A stretch of 64,000 nucleotides of DNA from Proteiniborus sp. DW1 (GTDB taxonomy: Bacteria > Bacillota > Clostridia > Tissierellales > Proteiniboraceae), in NCBI RefSeq assembly GCF_900095305.1, contig NZ_FMDO01000062.1, forward strand, positions 1 to 64,000, given 5' to 3'. Under the pieces are notes generated by a model, which was not told where the DNA came from, did no database searches, and saw only the letters and a program-made list of their open reading frames with translations. Numbering within the stretch: position 1 is the first letter of the stretch; each line of letters begins with the position of its first letter. Positions 24,693-33,416 of the stretch are shown here, one piece after another. The position numbers and the translations under genes are program-made.

Positions 24693-26291
24693 TTAGTATG
24701 TTATTGTTCTAGGTAATACTTGTATACTTTGTCTCTTAACAAATTTACCAAATCCAGGTTTAACCTTGATTCCTCTAATACTTCTAATATGTTGATCTAT
24801 AACCTCTGGATGATTCTTTCTATAGCTATTTTCGTATTCTGCACTGTATAGCTGAGGATATAGATCAAAGTGCTCTTTATATTTTTCTGCTACACCTTCT
24901 GGATAGTCATGAACTAACTTCTTAAGGTCTTCATCAGTCATTTCTGATAGTACGCTAGCATCCTCATCTACATATACTAGATGACCACGAACTATAGTCT
25001 TAACTACTTTTCCCTTTAGCTCCATACCTTCTAGTGGTGTATATCCACACATTGAAGCTTGTTTCTTAGGATCTATAGTCCAAGTCTTATCAAGATCTAT
25101 AATTGTAAAGTCTGCATCTGAACCTATGTTTAAAGCACCTTTCTTTGGATATAGTCCATAGTGCTTAGCAGCATTAGTAGATAGTATATCAACAAGTTTG
25201 CTTAATGAAATTCTTCCTTTATTGTATCCTTCACTTACTATAACAGGAACCATTGTCTCAACACCTGGGATTCCTGGGAATGCTGTCCAGATAGTTGTTC
25301 CTTCTTTTATCTTTTCACTTTCTAGTTCGTATGGAGCATGGTCTGTAGCTATGAAATCTATGCTACCATTTCTAATTCCTTCCCATTGCTCTTCGTTATC
25401 TCTCTTAGTTCTTAGAGGTGGAGCAATCTTAGCGTTTGCACCATGAATTGTCATAGATTCTTGATAATTTAATGTTAGATAGTGAGGACATGATTCTGAA
25501 GTTACATTTAAGCCTCTCTTCTTAGCTTCCCCTACTAATTTAGCACCTATTCCAGTACTCATGTGTACTATGTGTAGTCTAGCTCCTGAAGCTTCTGCAA
25601 AGCTGATTCCTAATTCTATAGCAACCTTTTCAGCTAATTCCATTCTTGCTTCTGCCCATGCTGGACCATCCATTCTTCCTTCTTCTCTGAATTTTTTAAC
25701 ATAAAAGTCACACATAGCGAAGTTTTCAGCATGAATTCCTATTGGAAGGCCTGTCTTAGCAACTGCCTTAAAGCACTCATACATTTCTGGATCAGTAACT
25801 CTTGGATAAGTTGGAACTGAAGGAGTCATGTATACTTTGAAAGCTACTACTCCTGCATCAGCTTGTTCTTGAACATTGTGTAGTCTGTTTTCTCTTACAT
25901 CTTCTCCAGTTACTCCACCCCAAAGTGCAAAGTCAACTAATGCTTGAGGTGCACATAAATCTTTCTTTAAATTTAATTGATCAACGCTTCTTACAGATGG
26001 AACTGAACAGCATGGCATATCTATAACTGTTGTTATTCCACCTGCTGCAGCTGCGGCTGTACCAGTTAAAAAGTTCTCTCTATGTGGGAAACCTTGATAC
26101 ATAAAGTGAGTGTGTGAATCAATACATCCTGGTAAAGTTAAATGTCCGTGAGCATCTATTGTATTCTTTGCTTCTATTCCATCAATACAATCTGTGAAAC
26201 CTGCTATTTTTTCATCTTTAACCAAGATGTTAGTTAATACTGTATAGTCCCCTTGAGGGATTCTAGCATTTTTAAGAATTAAATCATACAT
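24693..26291 (-). CDS. Hydantoinase/allantoinase-type amidohydrolase (candidate xanthine amidohydrolase)
   Basis: About 532 residues of the cyclic amidohydrolase family (dihydropyrimidinase, allantoinase). The binuclear metal site is complete: H60 and H62 in DSHTHF, K152 in VVAFKVYMT (the carbamylated lysine), GIHAENF, LHIVHMST, and the catalytic Asp in FIATDHAPYE. The start at 26291 is set by AGGAGG 9 bases upstream; the longer frame begins in that site. Relatives open cyclic ureides by amide hydrolysis. Xanthine ring opening to 4-ureido-5-imidazolecarboxylate is the first step of the clostridial pathway and the same chemistry. Allantoinase is the main alternative, but no other ureide gene (allantoicase, ureidoglycolate enzymes) is present. 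Confidence 0.87.
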   Translation of the reverse strand: MYDLILKNARIPQGDYTVLTNILVKDEKIAGFTDCIDGIEAKNTIDAHGHLTLPGCIDSHTHFMYQGFPHRENFLTGTAAAAAGGITTVIDMPCCSVPSVRSVDQLNLKKDLCAPQALVDFALWGGVTGEDVRENRLHNVQEQADAGVVAFKVYMTPSVPTYPRVTDPEMYECFKAVAKTGLPIGIHAENFAMCDFYVKKFREEGRMDGPAWAEARMELAEKVAIELGISFAEASGARLHIVHMSTGIGAKLVGEAKKRGLNVTSESCPHYLTLNYQESMTIHGANAKIAPPLRTKRDNEEQWEGIRNGSIDFIATDHAPYELESEKIKEGTTIWTAFPGIPGVETMVPVIVSEGYNKGRISLSKLVDILSTNAAKHYGLYPKKGALNIGSDADFTIIDLDKTWTIDPKKQASMCGYTPLEGMELKGKVVKTIVRGHLVYVDEDASVLSEMTDEDLKKLVHDYPEGVAEKYKEHFDLYPQLYSAEYENSYRKNHPEVIDQHIRSIRGIKVKPGFGKFVKRQSIQVLPRTITY

Positions 26292-26351
26292 TTTTTTACT
26301 TCCTCCTCTTCTTCTATATTTTACCAAGTGTTAGCGTTTTCATGCCTTTTC

Positions 26352-26388
26352 TTAATAAGTTGGAGAGGGAGTCCCTCCAACTTATTAA
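26352..26388 (-). terminator. Hairpin after fhs
   Basis: A perfect 14-bp stem (TTAATAAGTTGGAG with its complement, loop of nine) 12 bases past the fhs stop, without a U-tract on the minus strand. Confidence 0.4.
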
Positions 26389-26399
26389 TTTATATCAAT

Positions 26400-28070
26400 T
26401 TAGAACAGTCCAACTATAGTGCCATCTGGAAGTATATCCATCTTGTTTGCTGCCGGCACCTTTGGTAACCCTGGCATTGTCATTACTTCTCCCGTTAGCG
26501 CTACTATAAATCCAGCACCTGCTGATAATCTTAACTCTCTTACTGTTATTGTGAATCCTTTTGGTCTTCCTAAAAGTGATGCGTCATCTGATAGAGAGTA
26601 TTGTGTTTTAGCCATACAAATTGGCATTTTATCTAGTCCTAAATCAGCTAATGTTTTAGCCATTTTTTCTGCACCTTTTGTGAATACTACTCCATCTGCT
26701 CCGTAAACTTCTTTTGCAATCTTTGTAATCTTATCTTTTATTGAAAGCTCTACATCATATAGCGGTTTGAAGTTAGATTCTTTACCTTCTACTACTTCTA
26801 TTACCTTCTTAGCTAATTCAATTCCACCTTCTCCACCATTAGCCCATACATCTGATATAGCTACTTCTGCTCCTGATGCCTTTACTTTTTCAAATACTAG
26901 ATTTAACTCTGCTTCTGTATCTGTCGGGAATTTGTTAATTGCTACTATTGATGGTACTCCAAATTTAGCTACATTTTCTATATGTTTCTCTAGGTTTTCT
27001 AATCCCTTTTCTAGAGCTTCTAGGTTTTCTGCTCCTAAGTCTGCTTTTGCTACTCCACCATGCATCTTAAGCGCTCTTACAGTAGCTACTATAACTGCTG
27101 CCGCTGGCTTTAATCCTGCAAATCTACACTTTATATCAAAGAACTTTTCTGCTCCTAGGTCTGCTCCGAATCCTGCTTCTGTTACTGCGTAGTCTCCTAG
27201 TTTTAGCGCCATTTTTGTTGCTAGTACACTGTTACAGCCATGCGCTATGTTCGCAAACGGTCCTCCGTGAATTAAAGCTGGAGTATTTTCTAGTGTTTGT
27301 ACTAGGTTAGGCTTTATAGCATCTTTTAGTATTAGAGCTAGTGCTCCTGTAGCTTCTAAGTCTTTAGCTCTTACTGGATTTCCTTCCATGTTATATGCTA
27401 CTACCATGTTTCCTAGTCTTTCTTTTAGATCTTCTAGGCTTGTTGCTAAACATAATATAGCCATTATTTCTGATGCTACTGTTATATCAAATCCATCTTG
27501 TCTAGGTACTCCGTCAGCTTTTGCTCCTAGTCCTATTACAATATTTCTAAGAGCACGATCATTCATATCTACTACTCTTTTCCAAACTATTCTTCTTGTG
27601 TCTATATTTAATGCATTTCCTTGATGTATATGGTTATCTAGTAACGCTGCTAGTAGACTATGTGCTGAAGTAATTGCGTGGAAGTCTCCTGTAAAGTGTA
27701 GATTTATGTCTTCCATTGGTACTACTTGTGCGTATCCTCCACCTGCTGCTCCACCTTTTACCCCAAATGATGGTCCTAATGATGGTTCTCTTAATGCTGT
27801 TATAGTCTTTTTGCCTAATTTGTTTAGCCCCATGCTTAGACCAATGTTTGTTGTTGTCTTTCCTTCTCCTGCTGGTGTTGGATTTATTGCTGTAACTAAT
27901 ATTAGTTTTCCATCTGGCTTATCCTTTAGTCTGTCAAATACGTCTAATGACACTTTCGCCTTGTATTTTCCGTATAATTCTAATTCATCATCTAGTATTC
28001 CTATTTGCTCAGCTATTTCTGATATAGGTTTCATTTTAGCTTCTTGTGCTATTTGAACGTCTGTTTTCAC
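26400..28070 (-). CDS. fhs: Formate-tetrahydrofolate ligase
   Basis: A 556-residue protein colinear with clostridial formyl-THF synthetase. The ATP loop [15 protein letters not shown] is at about residues 65-79, followed by [23 protein letters not shown]-type segment near 95-117 and the C-terminal [22 protein letters not shown] signature in shorter form. The start is GTG with AGGAGGAG upstream. In purine fermenters the enzyme runs in the ATP-forming direction from 10-formyl-THF to formate, the main substrate-level phosphorylation. It lies 77 bases after the formiminotransferase gene, which supplies the one-carbon unit. Confidence 0.97.
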   Translation of the reverse strand: MKTDVQIAQEAKMKPISEIAEQIGILDDELELYGKYKAKVSLDVFDRLKDKPDGKLILVTAINPTPAGEGKTTTNIGLSMGLNKLGKKTITALREPSLGPSFGVKGGAAGGGYAQVVPMEDINLHFTGDFHAITSAHSLLAALLDNHIHQGNALNIDTRRIVWKRVVDMNDRALRNIVIGLGAKADGVPRQDGFDITVASEIMAILCLATSLEDLKERLGNMVVAYNMEGNPVRAKDLEATGALALILKDAIKPNLVQTLENTPALIHGGPFANIAHGCNSVLATKMALKLGDYAVTEAGFGADLGAEKFFDIKCRFAGLKPAAAVIVATVRALKMHGGVAKADLGAENLEALEKGLENLEKHIENVAKFGVPSIVAINKFPTDTEAELNLVFEKVKASGAEVAISDVWANGGEGGIELAKKVIEVVEGKESNFKPLYDVELSIKDKITKIAKEVYGADGVVFTKGAEKMAKTLADLGLDKMPICMAKTQYSLSDDASLLGRPKGFTITVRELRLSAGAGFIVALTGEVMTMPGLPKVPAANKMDILPDGTIVGLF

Positions 28071-28147
28071 TAACTTTTCTCCTCCTCAGGCTTTAAATTT
28101 ATATCTCTTTGTTCCTATTTTTCCCTACGACACCTATATACAATAAC

Positions 28148-29092
28148 TTATTCCATTAAGTGTGTTTCTAATATTTGGCTTCTTCTAAAACCTTCTAATC
28201 CTAAGTAGTACTCTAGAGAGTTAACTATATATTCTAATTTAACTGGTCCTACTATTTCTGAACCTGTTACTGGAATACCATATCTTTTAGCTTCTTGTTT
28301 TACTAATTCAAATACTCTATATATTGGAGTGTTTGCACAGTCAAACATGTTTACTGATACTACTACTCCTTCTCTCTCTGGGAATTTGATTCCTACTGCT
28401 CTTGTTGTTGAGAATCCACCGCTTGGTCCTCTTACTGCTTTTGCTATTTTTTTAGCAATTTCTACATCTTCTGTTGCTAAGAATACGTTATATGCTGTCA
28501 ATCCTTCTGCTTCTGCGCTTACTATAGTTGCTCCTGCAGTGCTTGAAAGTAGGCCGTCTTTGCTTAGATCAGGTTTTCTTGATTCATATTCTGCTTTTCT
28601 TGATTCGTCATCTTTGATTTCTTCTAGTAAAGCTTTCAATCCTTCATATTGCCCTTTTCTTATGAAAGCTAGCGCTCTTCTTTCTTCTGTTCTTGCATTT
28701 TCTGCTGCAAAGAATATTGGCACACCAGTTCTTTCATGTAATTCTTTACCTATTTCTTCTGCTAATTTAACACATTCTTCTACTGTAATATTTTTGAATG
28801 GGAATAGAGGGATAGTATCTTGAGCACCAATTCTTGGATGTGTGCCCTTTTGCTCTTCCATGTTGATTAATTCTATGGATTTTGCTGCCATATTAAGTAA
28901 TGCTGTCTTAAGAGGTGCTGGCTCTCCTATAACTGTAACTACTGTTCTGTTAAAGTCATGCTCTGGCTCATAACTTACAAGCTTAACTCCTTCTACCTTT
29001 CTAACTTCATCTACTACTGCTTCAATAACTTCTTTTCTTCTACCATCACTAAAATTAGGTACTGCTAAAATGTACTGTTTGTCTAAAGACAT
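28148..29092 (-). CDS. Formiminotransferase (glutamate/glycine type)
   Basis: A 314-residue protein matching the N-terminal transferase half of animal formiminotransferase-cyclodeaminase: AVPNFSDGRRKEVIEAV at the start, then GTHPRIGAQDTIPLFPF, FFAAENARTEERRALAFIRKGQ and GIKFPEREGVVVSVNM. The cyclodeaminase half is a separate gene at 32.3 kb. The usual annotation is glutamate formimidoyltransferase, for histidine breakdown. Here no histidine-degradation gene is nearby and the neighbours are purine enzymes, so formiminoglycine is the likelier donor, as described for C. cylindrosporum and C. acidurici extracts. First gene of the long minus-strand cluster; the start follows AAGGAGG. Confidence 0.92.
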   Translation of the reverse strand: MSLDKQYILAVPNFSDGRRKEVIEAVVDEVRKVEGVKLVSYEPEHDFNRTVVTVIGEPAPLKTALLNMAAKSIELINMEEQKGTHPRIGAQDTIPLFPFKNITVEECVKLAEEIGKELHERTGVPIFFAAENARTEERRALAFIRKGQYEGLKALLEEIKDDESRKAEYESRKPDLSKDGLLSSTAGATIVSAEAEGLTAYNVFLATEDVEIAKKIAKAVRGPSGGFSTTRAVGIKFPEREGVVVSVNMFDCANTPIYRVFELVKQEAKRYGIPVTGSEIVGPVKLEYIVNSLEYYLGLEGFRRSQILETHLME

Positions 29093-29669
29093 TTTATAAC
29101 CTCCTTTTCTATTTTAAAGATTTTTATAAGCATTTTATGTTGCTTTCTCTCTAAAACATTGCATCTGATTTGCTTCATGTTTATAATACCATAAATAACG
29201 GTCTTTTACCTTTGTCATTTTTATATAAATCATCAGCGTTTTAAAGTAATTTTTTGTGCAGTTTTTTGTATAAATTCTATATGTTTTCTTCAAGATTGTT
29301 GTTATTCATAGCTTTTCCTATAGATTAAACTTTTCCTCATTCATGTTGTTCTCCGTATCACATCCTTTTTTGATTTAGATATGGGTTTTATAATTTGTAT
29401 AAATTTTATGAATGATTTTTTTTAAATAAATAGTATAATGATATTCAATAACATAATTAAATAGAAAGTCCAACATTGTGTTATAATATTGGCAAGGATT
29501 TAAGACTTCCAAAATATTATGCGCTATTTTTAAGTTTTAAATGCAAGTATTTCATTTGTTTTTCTACCCATTATTTAGATAAATAACTCAATGTATATTT
29601 TTATTTTTTTATGGGTAGCTAATAATTAAGTACGAATGTATTAAATTTAAATATGAAAGGAGCTTTTAA
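29093..29669. promoter_or_regulatory. Divergent promoter region with candidate PucR element
   Basis: A 577-base gap between the minus-strand purine cluster and the plus-strand cyclase gene; it is very AT-rich with no coding signal. At 29297-29325 lies an element that, on the minus strand, contains AAAGCTATGAATAA, closely repeated in the other divergent gap (33133-33160) and at nearly the same distance from the downstream start (205 and 225 bases). TATAAT sequences occur on the plus strand at 29434-29439 and 29482-29487, but without good -35 boxes, as expected if an activator is needed. Confidence 0.5.
29297..29325 (-). promoter_or_regulatory. Candidate PucR operator, copy 1
   Basis: Minus-strand reading: ATCTATA, two bases, AAAAGCTATGAATAA then CAACA. 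The same pattern occurs at 33133-33160 with one- and two-base spacing changes. PucR is encoded between the two sites. Function is inferred from conservation and position. Confidence 0.45.
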
Positions 29670-30365
29670 ATGGGGTTAAAATTAATTGATTTGACTCAAG
29701 ATATTTACGAAGGAATGCCTTTATACGGAATTCATCAGAAAACATTTATTATGACAAATCAAACTCACGAGCAAAGTCAAAAAGCTACTGGAAGCCCAAC
29801 TCTAGGTTTTTATGCAAGAAATCTTCTAATAAGTGAGCACTGCGGAACTCATAGCGATGCTGTCCTAGAATTTAAGCCAGGGGGAGCGGATATTATTGAA
29901 ATGCCTTTAGATTATTTCTGGGGTAGTGCTATCTGCGTAGACCTAAGTCATATAAGATATCCTAACTACATAGAAGTAAAGGATTTAGAAATGGCTGTAG
30001 CGAAATCTGGGCAAACAATTCAAAAAGGTGATATCTTTCTTATGTATACTGGTCTATACAATAGAAGTTATGGTACTCCAGAATATGAAAATTATTATAC
30101 AGGTTTAAGCTATGATGCTGCTAAATGGCTTGCAGAAAAAGGAGTAGTTAATATAGGTGTAGATGCCCCTGCTATAGATCAGACTCCAGACGACTTAACT
30201 TTTGCTGGACATTTAGTATGCGGAGAATATAACATAACTAACACTGAAAACCTATGCAATTTAGATAAAGTAGTTAATAAACGTTTCTTATATTTTGGTC
30301 TACCACTAAGAATCCGTGGAGGTACAGGTTCCCCTATAAGAGCAGTTGCATTAATAGAAGAATAG
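29670..30365 (+). CDS. Cyclase-family metal hydrolase (candidate 4-imidazolonase)
   Basis: A 231-residue protein of the cyclase/kynurenine-formamidase-like family (Zn- or Mn-dependent amide hydrolases). The signature is H57-C-G-T-H61-S-D63-A-V-L-E67-F; the family norm is HxGTHxDxPxHF, so the usual last histidine is Glu67 and the proline is missing. Downstream GHLVCGE and ENLCNLDKV match the second metal/acid region. It is divergent from the purine cluster and shares its regulatory gap. After assigning other genes, the pathway lacks an enzyme opening 4-imidazolone to formiminoglycine; this hydrolase fits that amide-cleaving step. Substrate is inference. Confidence 0.82.
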   Translation: MGLKLIDLTQDIYEGMPLYGIHQKTFIMTNQTHEQSQKATGSPTLGFYARNLLISEHCGTHSDAVLEFKPGGADIIEMPLDYFWGSAICVDLSHIRYPNYIEVKDLEMAVAKSGQTIQKGDIFLMYTGLYNRSYGTPEYENYYTGLSYDAAKWLAEKGVVNIGVDAPAIDQTPDDLTFAGHLVCGEYNITNTENLCNLDKVVNKRFLYFGLPLRIRGGTGSPIRAVALIEE

Positions 30366-30368
30366 TGA

Positions 30369-30399
30369 AAAGCGGCTAAGTTAGCCGCTTTGTTTTTTG
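30369..30399 (+). terminator. Bidirectional terminator between cyclase gene and pucR
   Basis: AGCGGCTAA and TTAGCCGCT form a 9-bp stem with a single-base loop gap, extended by flanking A/T pairs and followed by TTGTTTTTT on the plus strand. It serves the cyclase gene and, by symmetry, the convergent pucR gene. Confidence 0.75.
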
Positions 30400-30417
30400 A
30401 TATCACAATGAGTGATT

Positions 30418-32091
30418 CTACTTGTTTAATAACTGTTTAATTTTAAGTGCTATTTCTAAGTTAAGTCGGTCGTTGGGATTTTCAAGGTCCATATTAGTTA
30501 TATCTTTTATTCTTTGGATTCTGTATAGAACCGTATTATAATGAGTAAATAGGGAATCGGACATTTTCTTTAAGTTTCCATTGTTGTCAAAATAAGCGCT
30601 AAGAGTCTTAACAAGTTCAGTTGATTTTTTTTCATCATATTCAACTAAAGGTTTTAAAGTAGAGTCATAGAATTTGATTAATTCATTCTCTATGTTATCT
30701 TGACATAATATCTTAAATATACCTAGATTTTCAAAGCTGGTGATTATGTTGTCATTCAATATTCTTCCTGTTTTTATAGCTTTAATTGAATCTAAATAAC
30801 TGTAATTAAAGTTCTCTAGTCCTTCATAGGCTCTTCCAATTCCTATTCGAAAATCTAAATCCTTAAATTTATTAATAATGTCTAAGAAATTTTTATTGAT
30901 TTCTTCTAATAACGCCTCTAATTGTGTATCTTTTTTTAGACATAGAAGTATTTGAATTCTTTCAGTTTTACTTACAACTATTGCATTGAGCCCCATTTGT
31001 TTAATGATGTTTCTTTCAATCAGGTCATGGATTTTTGTAATATGCTGCTGTGTTTGTCCAGATGCCATATCTACCCTTTTAGAGGCTTCATCATTGTTTT
31101 TTATTTTCAAAGTTATGCTTACAAATTTATCCTTCTTACCAAAGTTAAAAAATGATGCTCTCTCTAGTGCCTTCTCTACTCTTCTTTCTTCCAGTGAAAT
31201 CAGGTCATCGAAAAACTCTGATTTATATCTATTTTCAACCTCTTTAACTGAAAGCGCCTTTAATATTTCGAGGGCCATAGTTGTAGATGCAATTTCAAGT
31301 ACAGATAAGTCATATCCTCCTAGGGGAGTATTTGTAGACCAAGCAACTATATGTCCATATATACTGTCCTTAGCAACTATAGGAAATACCATTCTTTTTA
31401 TATATTTTCCTCCTATTAGCTCGTTGCTTTCTTCTAGTTTCTTTTCCTTATATCTCTCTGAAATTGGCGAAAAGCACTTGTCAGCATTCTCAAGTAGAAG
31501 CTCCTTCACTGAATCATCCACAGAGTCAAACTCAATAATTATTTCTTCTGGATATTCAAATCGAACATAGATAGGATTCTTTATACTATCGCTTATTAGT
31601 TTAACTATTTGGCTTGTATTGGCTCCCCTCAACATGGCATCCATAAATTGTTCATATATTTTTTCTATCTTCTTTAGTAGATAAGCTTGCCTATTGAATA
31701 TATCATTAAATAAGGGAGTCATTATATCAGAAAGTGGCGTAGCATAATATAGGTCTATTATAGGAAAGTTTAAATCATCTGCTAAACTTATTACTTCCTC
31801 TGAAAGAGACTCTAAATATGGATATATTTTAATGCCTATACCTGCTAATTTCTTCTTAGCACACTCTTTAATAAGCTTTTTCTGTTCTTCTATATTATCT
31901 TTTTTAAAAGAATAGGCTGTGGTTAATAAAAGCTCGCCTTCATCTACCCAGCTTAAAATATCAGGGTCTGCCATAACATTTACTTTAGATATTGTATTTC
32001 TAATTCCTTTAAACCCTGCTATAAGCTTGCAGTTTTTCATATATTCCATATTTAAAGCATCTTCTATAGTAATACCATTTTGTCTACCCAT
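30418..32091 (-). CDS. pucR: PucR-family purine catabolism regulator
   Basis: About 557 residues. The N-terminal PucR domain (about 10-130; ITIEDALNMEYMKNCKLIAG, DILSWVDEGELLLTTAY) is followed by a GGDEF-like/CdaR-type middle region and a C-terminal helix-turn-helix (LSAYFDNNGNLKKMSDSLF then HYNTVLYRIQRIKDITNMDL) of the PucR HTH_30 type. I place the start at the ATG at 32091, seven bases after GGGGGGG. It lies between two divergent intergenic regions sharing a sequence element and so is the probable regulator of both sides. In Bacillus, PucR responds to allantoin-type intermediates; the effector here is unknown. Confidence 0.93.
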   Translation of the reverse strand: MGRQNGITIEDALNMEYMKNCKLIAGFKGIRNTISKVNVMADPDILSWVDEGELLLTTAYSFKKDNIEEQKKLIKECAKKKLAGIGIKIYPYLESLSEEVISLADDLNFPIIDLYYATPLSDIMTPLFNDIFNRQAYLLKKIEKIYEQFMDAMLRGANTSQIVKLISDSIKNPIYVRFEYPEEIIIEFDSVDDSVKELLLENADKCFSPISERYKEKKLEESNELIGGKYIKRMVFPIVAKDSIYGHIVAWSTNTPLGGYDLSVLEIASTTMALEILKALSVKEVENRYKSEFFDDLISLEERRVEKALERASFFNFGKKDKFVSITLKIKNNDEASKRVDMASGQTQQHITKIHDLIERNIIKQMGLNAIVVSKTERIQILLCLKKDTQLEALLEEINKNFLDIINKFKDLDFRIGIGRAYEGLENFNYSYLDSIKAIKTGRILNDNIITSFENLGIFKILCQDNIENELIKFYDSTLKPLVEYDEKKSTELVKTLSAYFDNNGNLKKMSDSLFTHYNTVLYRIQRIKDITNMDLENPNDRLNLEIALKIKQLLNK

Positions 32092-32133
32092 TTGCATTCC
32101 CCCCCTTAAATTTTTTATATAGCAATCCCTCTA

Positions 32134-32230
32134 CACAAATTTATTTGCCGACTGCTTTCCATAAATTTGGTGTTCACCCAGTTTAACCTACCAGCAACTC
32201 ATTCAAGAAATTGCTGTTAGGTCATAAAAA
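32134..32230. repeat. Dispersed ~100-bp structured repeat, single copy
   Basis: Sequence from CAAATTTATTTG to GTTAGGTCATAAAAA. Two internal inverted repeats are visible: CAAATTTAT with ATAAATTTG, and ACCTACCAGCAA with TTGCTGTTAGGT. Related units occur in tandem at 48961-49325, sharing TTTGACCTACCAGCAATTT and GGTCATAAAAA blocks. It lies between the cyclodeaminase terminator and pucR. Confidence 0.55.
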
Positions 32231-32257
32231 GTAAGGAGGTTTGTATTACCTCCTTAC
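32224..32257 (-). terminator. Terminator of cyclodeaminase gene
   Basis: GTAAGGAGGT pairs perfectly with ACCTCCTTAC (loop of seven), 15 bases past the stop, and is followed on the minus strand by TTTTTATG. A good intrinsic terminator. Confidence 0.75.
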
Positions 32258-32272
32258 AATCGTAGCCCACTA

Positions 32273-32908
32273 TTATAGTTTTGAATAAACTACTTTTAAT
32301 GTTTCTTCTTTAAGGTCTTTACCTTCTTTTAGTAATGCATCACATTGCTTTCTGATTTCCGCTACATAATTCTGGTCGCTTATTCCACCTAAGTTAATTA
32401 AAACGTTAAATAGTGCTCCCTCTAAGCCTGCACACGCTAATAATGCTCCAACTCCCACATCAGTGATTGCATTTGGATTCCCATAGTCTGCAAATACTTT
32501 TTGTAGTTTTAATACTTCTAATGACTCTCTAGCTGCATCAAGAGGAACTTCCATAGCCTTTTTTAAAGCTTCTTCCATTGCAGCTTTTCTTGCAGCTTTT
32601 TCTTCGTCTGTTTCTTTTGGTAACTTCAATGCTGCCATATAGTCATTAAATGCTGTTGTATCTTCATCAATCAATTCGTTTAGTCTCTCAACATGTTTAA
32701 CAACTTTTTCAAAGTTTGTATCTAATTGAGCTCTTTGGTTTTCTTCTAATGCATTATAAGCTTTCTTTCCAAAAGTCAAGTTTCCTACCATTGAAGTTAA
32801 AGCTGCACCTAAACTACTTGCTAGCGCTGATACACTTCCACCACCTGGAGCAGGCTCATTGCTTGCTACAGCTGCAACAAAATCCTTAACTGTTTTTTCT
32901 ACTAACAT
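32273..32908 (-). CDS. fchA: Formimino-THF cyclodeaminase / methenyl-THF cyclohydrolase
   Basis: A 211-residue all-helical protein of the cyclodeaminase/FchA family, equal to the C-terminal half of bifunctional formiminotransferase-cyclodeaminase. The start VKDFVAAVASNEPAPGGGSVSALASSLGAALTSMVGNLT carries the folate-binding glycine-rich turn (APGGGSVSAL). It releases ammonia from 5-formimino-THF to give 5,10-methenyl-THF, and relatives also hydrolyse this to 10-formyl-THF, the substrate of Fhs. Single-gene unit with own terminator; its promoter region shares an element with that of the formiminotransferase gene. Confidence 0.92.
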   Translation of the reverse strand: MLVEKTVKDFVAAVASNEPAPGGGSVSALASSLGAALTSMVGNLTFGKKAYNALEENQRAQLDTNFEKVVKHVERLNELIDEDTTAFNDYMAALKLPKETDEEKAARKAAMEEALKKAMEVPLDAARESLEVLKLQKVFADYGNPNAITDVGVGALLACAGLEGALFNVLINLGGISDQNYVAEIRKQCDALLKEGKDLKEETLKVVYSKL

Positions 32909-33416
32909 ATTATTCCTCCTTATGTAGTAATACTCTTACATTATTATTTATTAATTTACTACAATATATTCATTATAATAACATAAATATTGGATAATGT
33001 CTATGTGTATTTTTTACAATTAACTTCAATGAAAAATTACTTTAACTACAATCTATAACTCTTGTAAGCCTCTAATTATCTTATGTTTATTATATAATAG
33101 ATTTGATTTTTTCTTTAATTGATTAATGTTCATGTTGTTTATCCATAGCCTTTTATAGATATTTGATTTTATTGTGTATTTCTTACAAATTTTTTAAATG
33201 CTACTTTTATGACGTTTTCAAACTTCCTGTAAATTTACACATTTCCAAGGGTAGTCCACATTTATATAATTTTGAATTTTGTAATTTCCCAATTTTTAGG
33301 TCTTGCTTAAATCTAATTTATACTTTAAAATCACAACTATAATAAAAATTGTTGTTAACTTTGCTAGCATAAAGCAATCGTTTTCATCCTAAACTTTAAT
33401 GAGAGGAGCAATTATA
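32909..33416. promoter_or_regulatory. Divergent region between cyclodeaminase and xanthine permease
   Basis: About 500 AT-rich bases without coding signal. The second copy of the candidate PucR element is at 33133-33160, 225 bases from the cyclodeaminase start. A minus-strand TATAAT is present at 33089-33094 with a poor -35 box. The plus-strand promoter for the permease is not evident. No purine riboswitch core is visible. Confidence 0.45.
33133..33160 (-). promoter_or_regulatory. Candidate PucR operator, copy 2
   Basis: Minus-strand reading: ATCTATA, AAAGGCTATGGATAAA, CAACA; matches the element at 29297-29325 in order and nearly in spacing. Confidence 0.45.

Noticed and set aside
28148-29092. 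Histidine-degradation formiminotransferase
   Set aside because: Possible by sequence alone, but no hutH, hutU or hutI is present and all neighbours are purine genes; kept as formiminoglycine-type with the alternative noted.
29470-29500. Sigma-54 promoter for the cyclase gene (TTGGCAAGG...)
   Set aside because: No GC at the required ten-base distance after GG.
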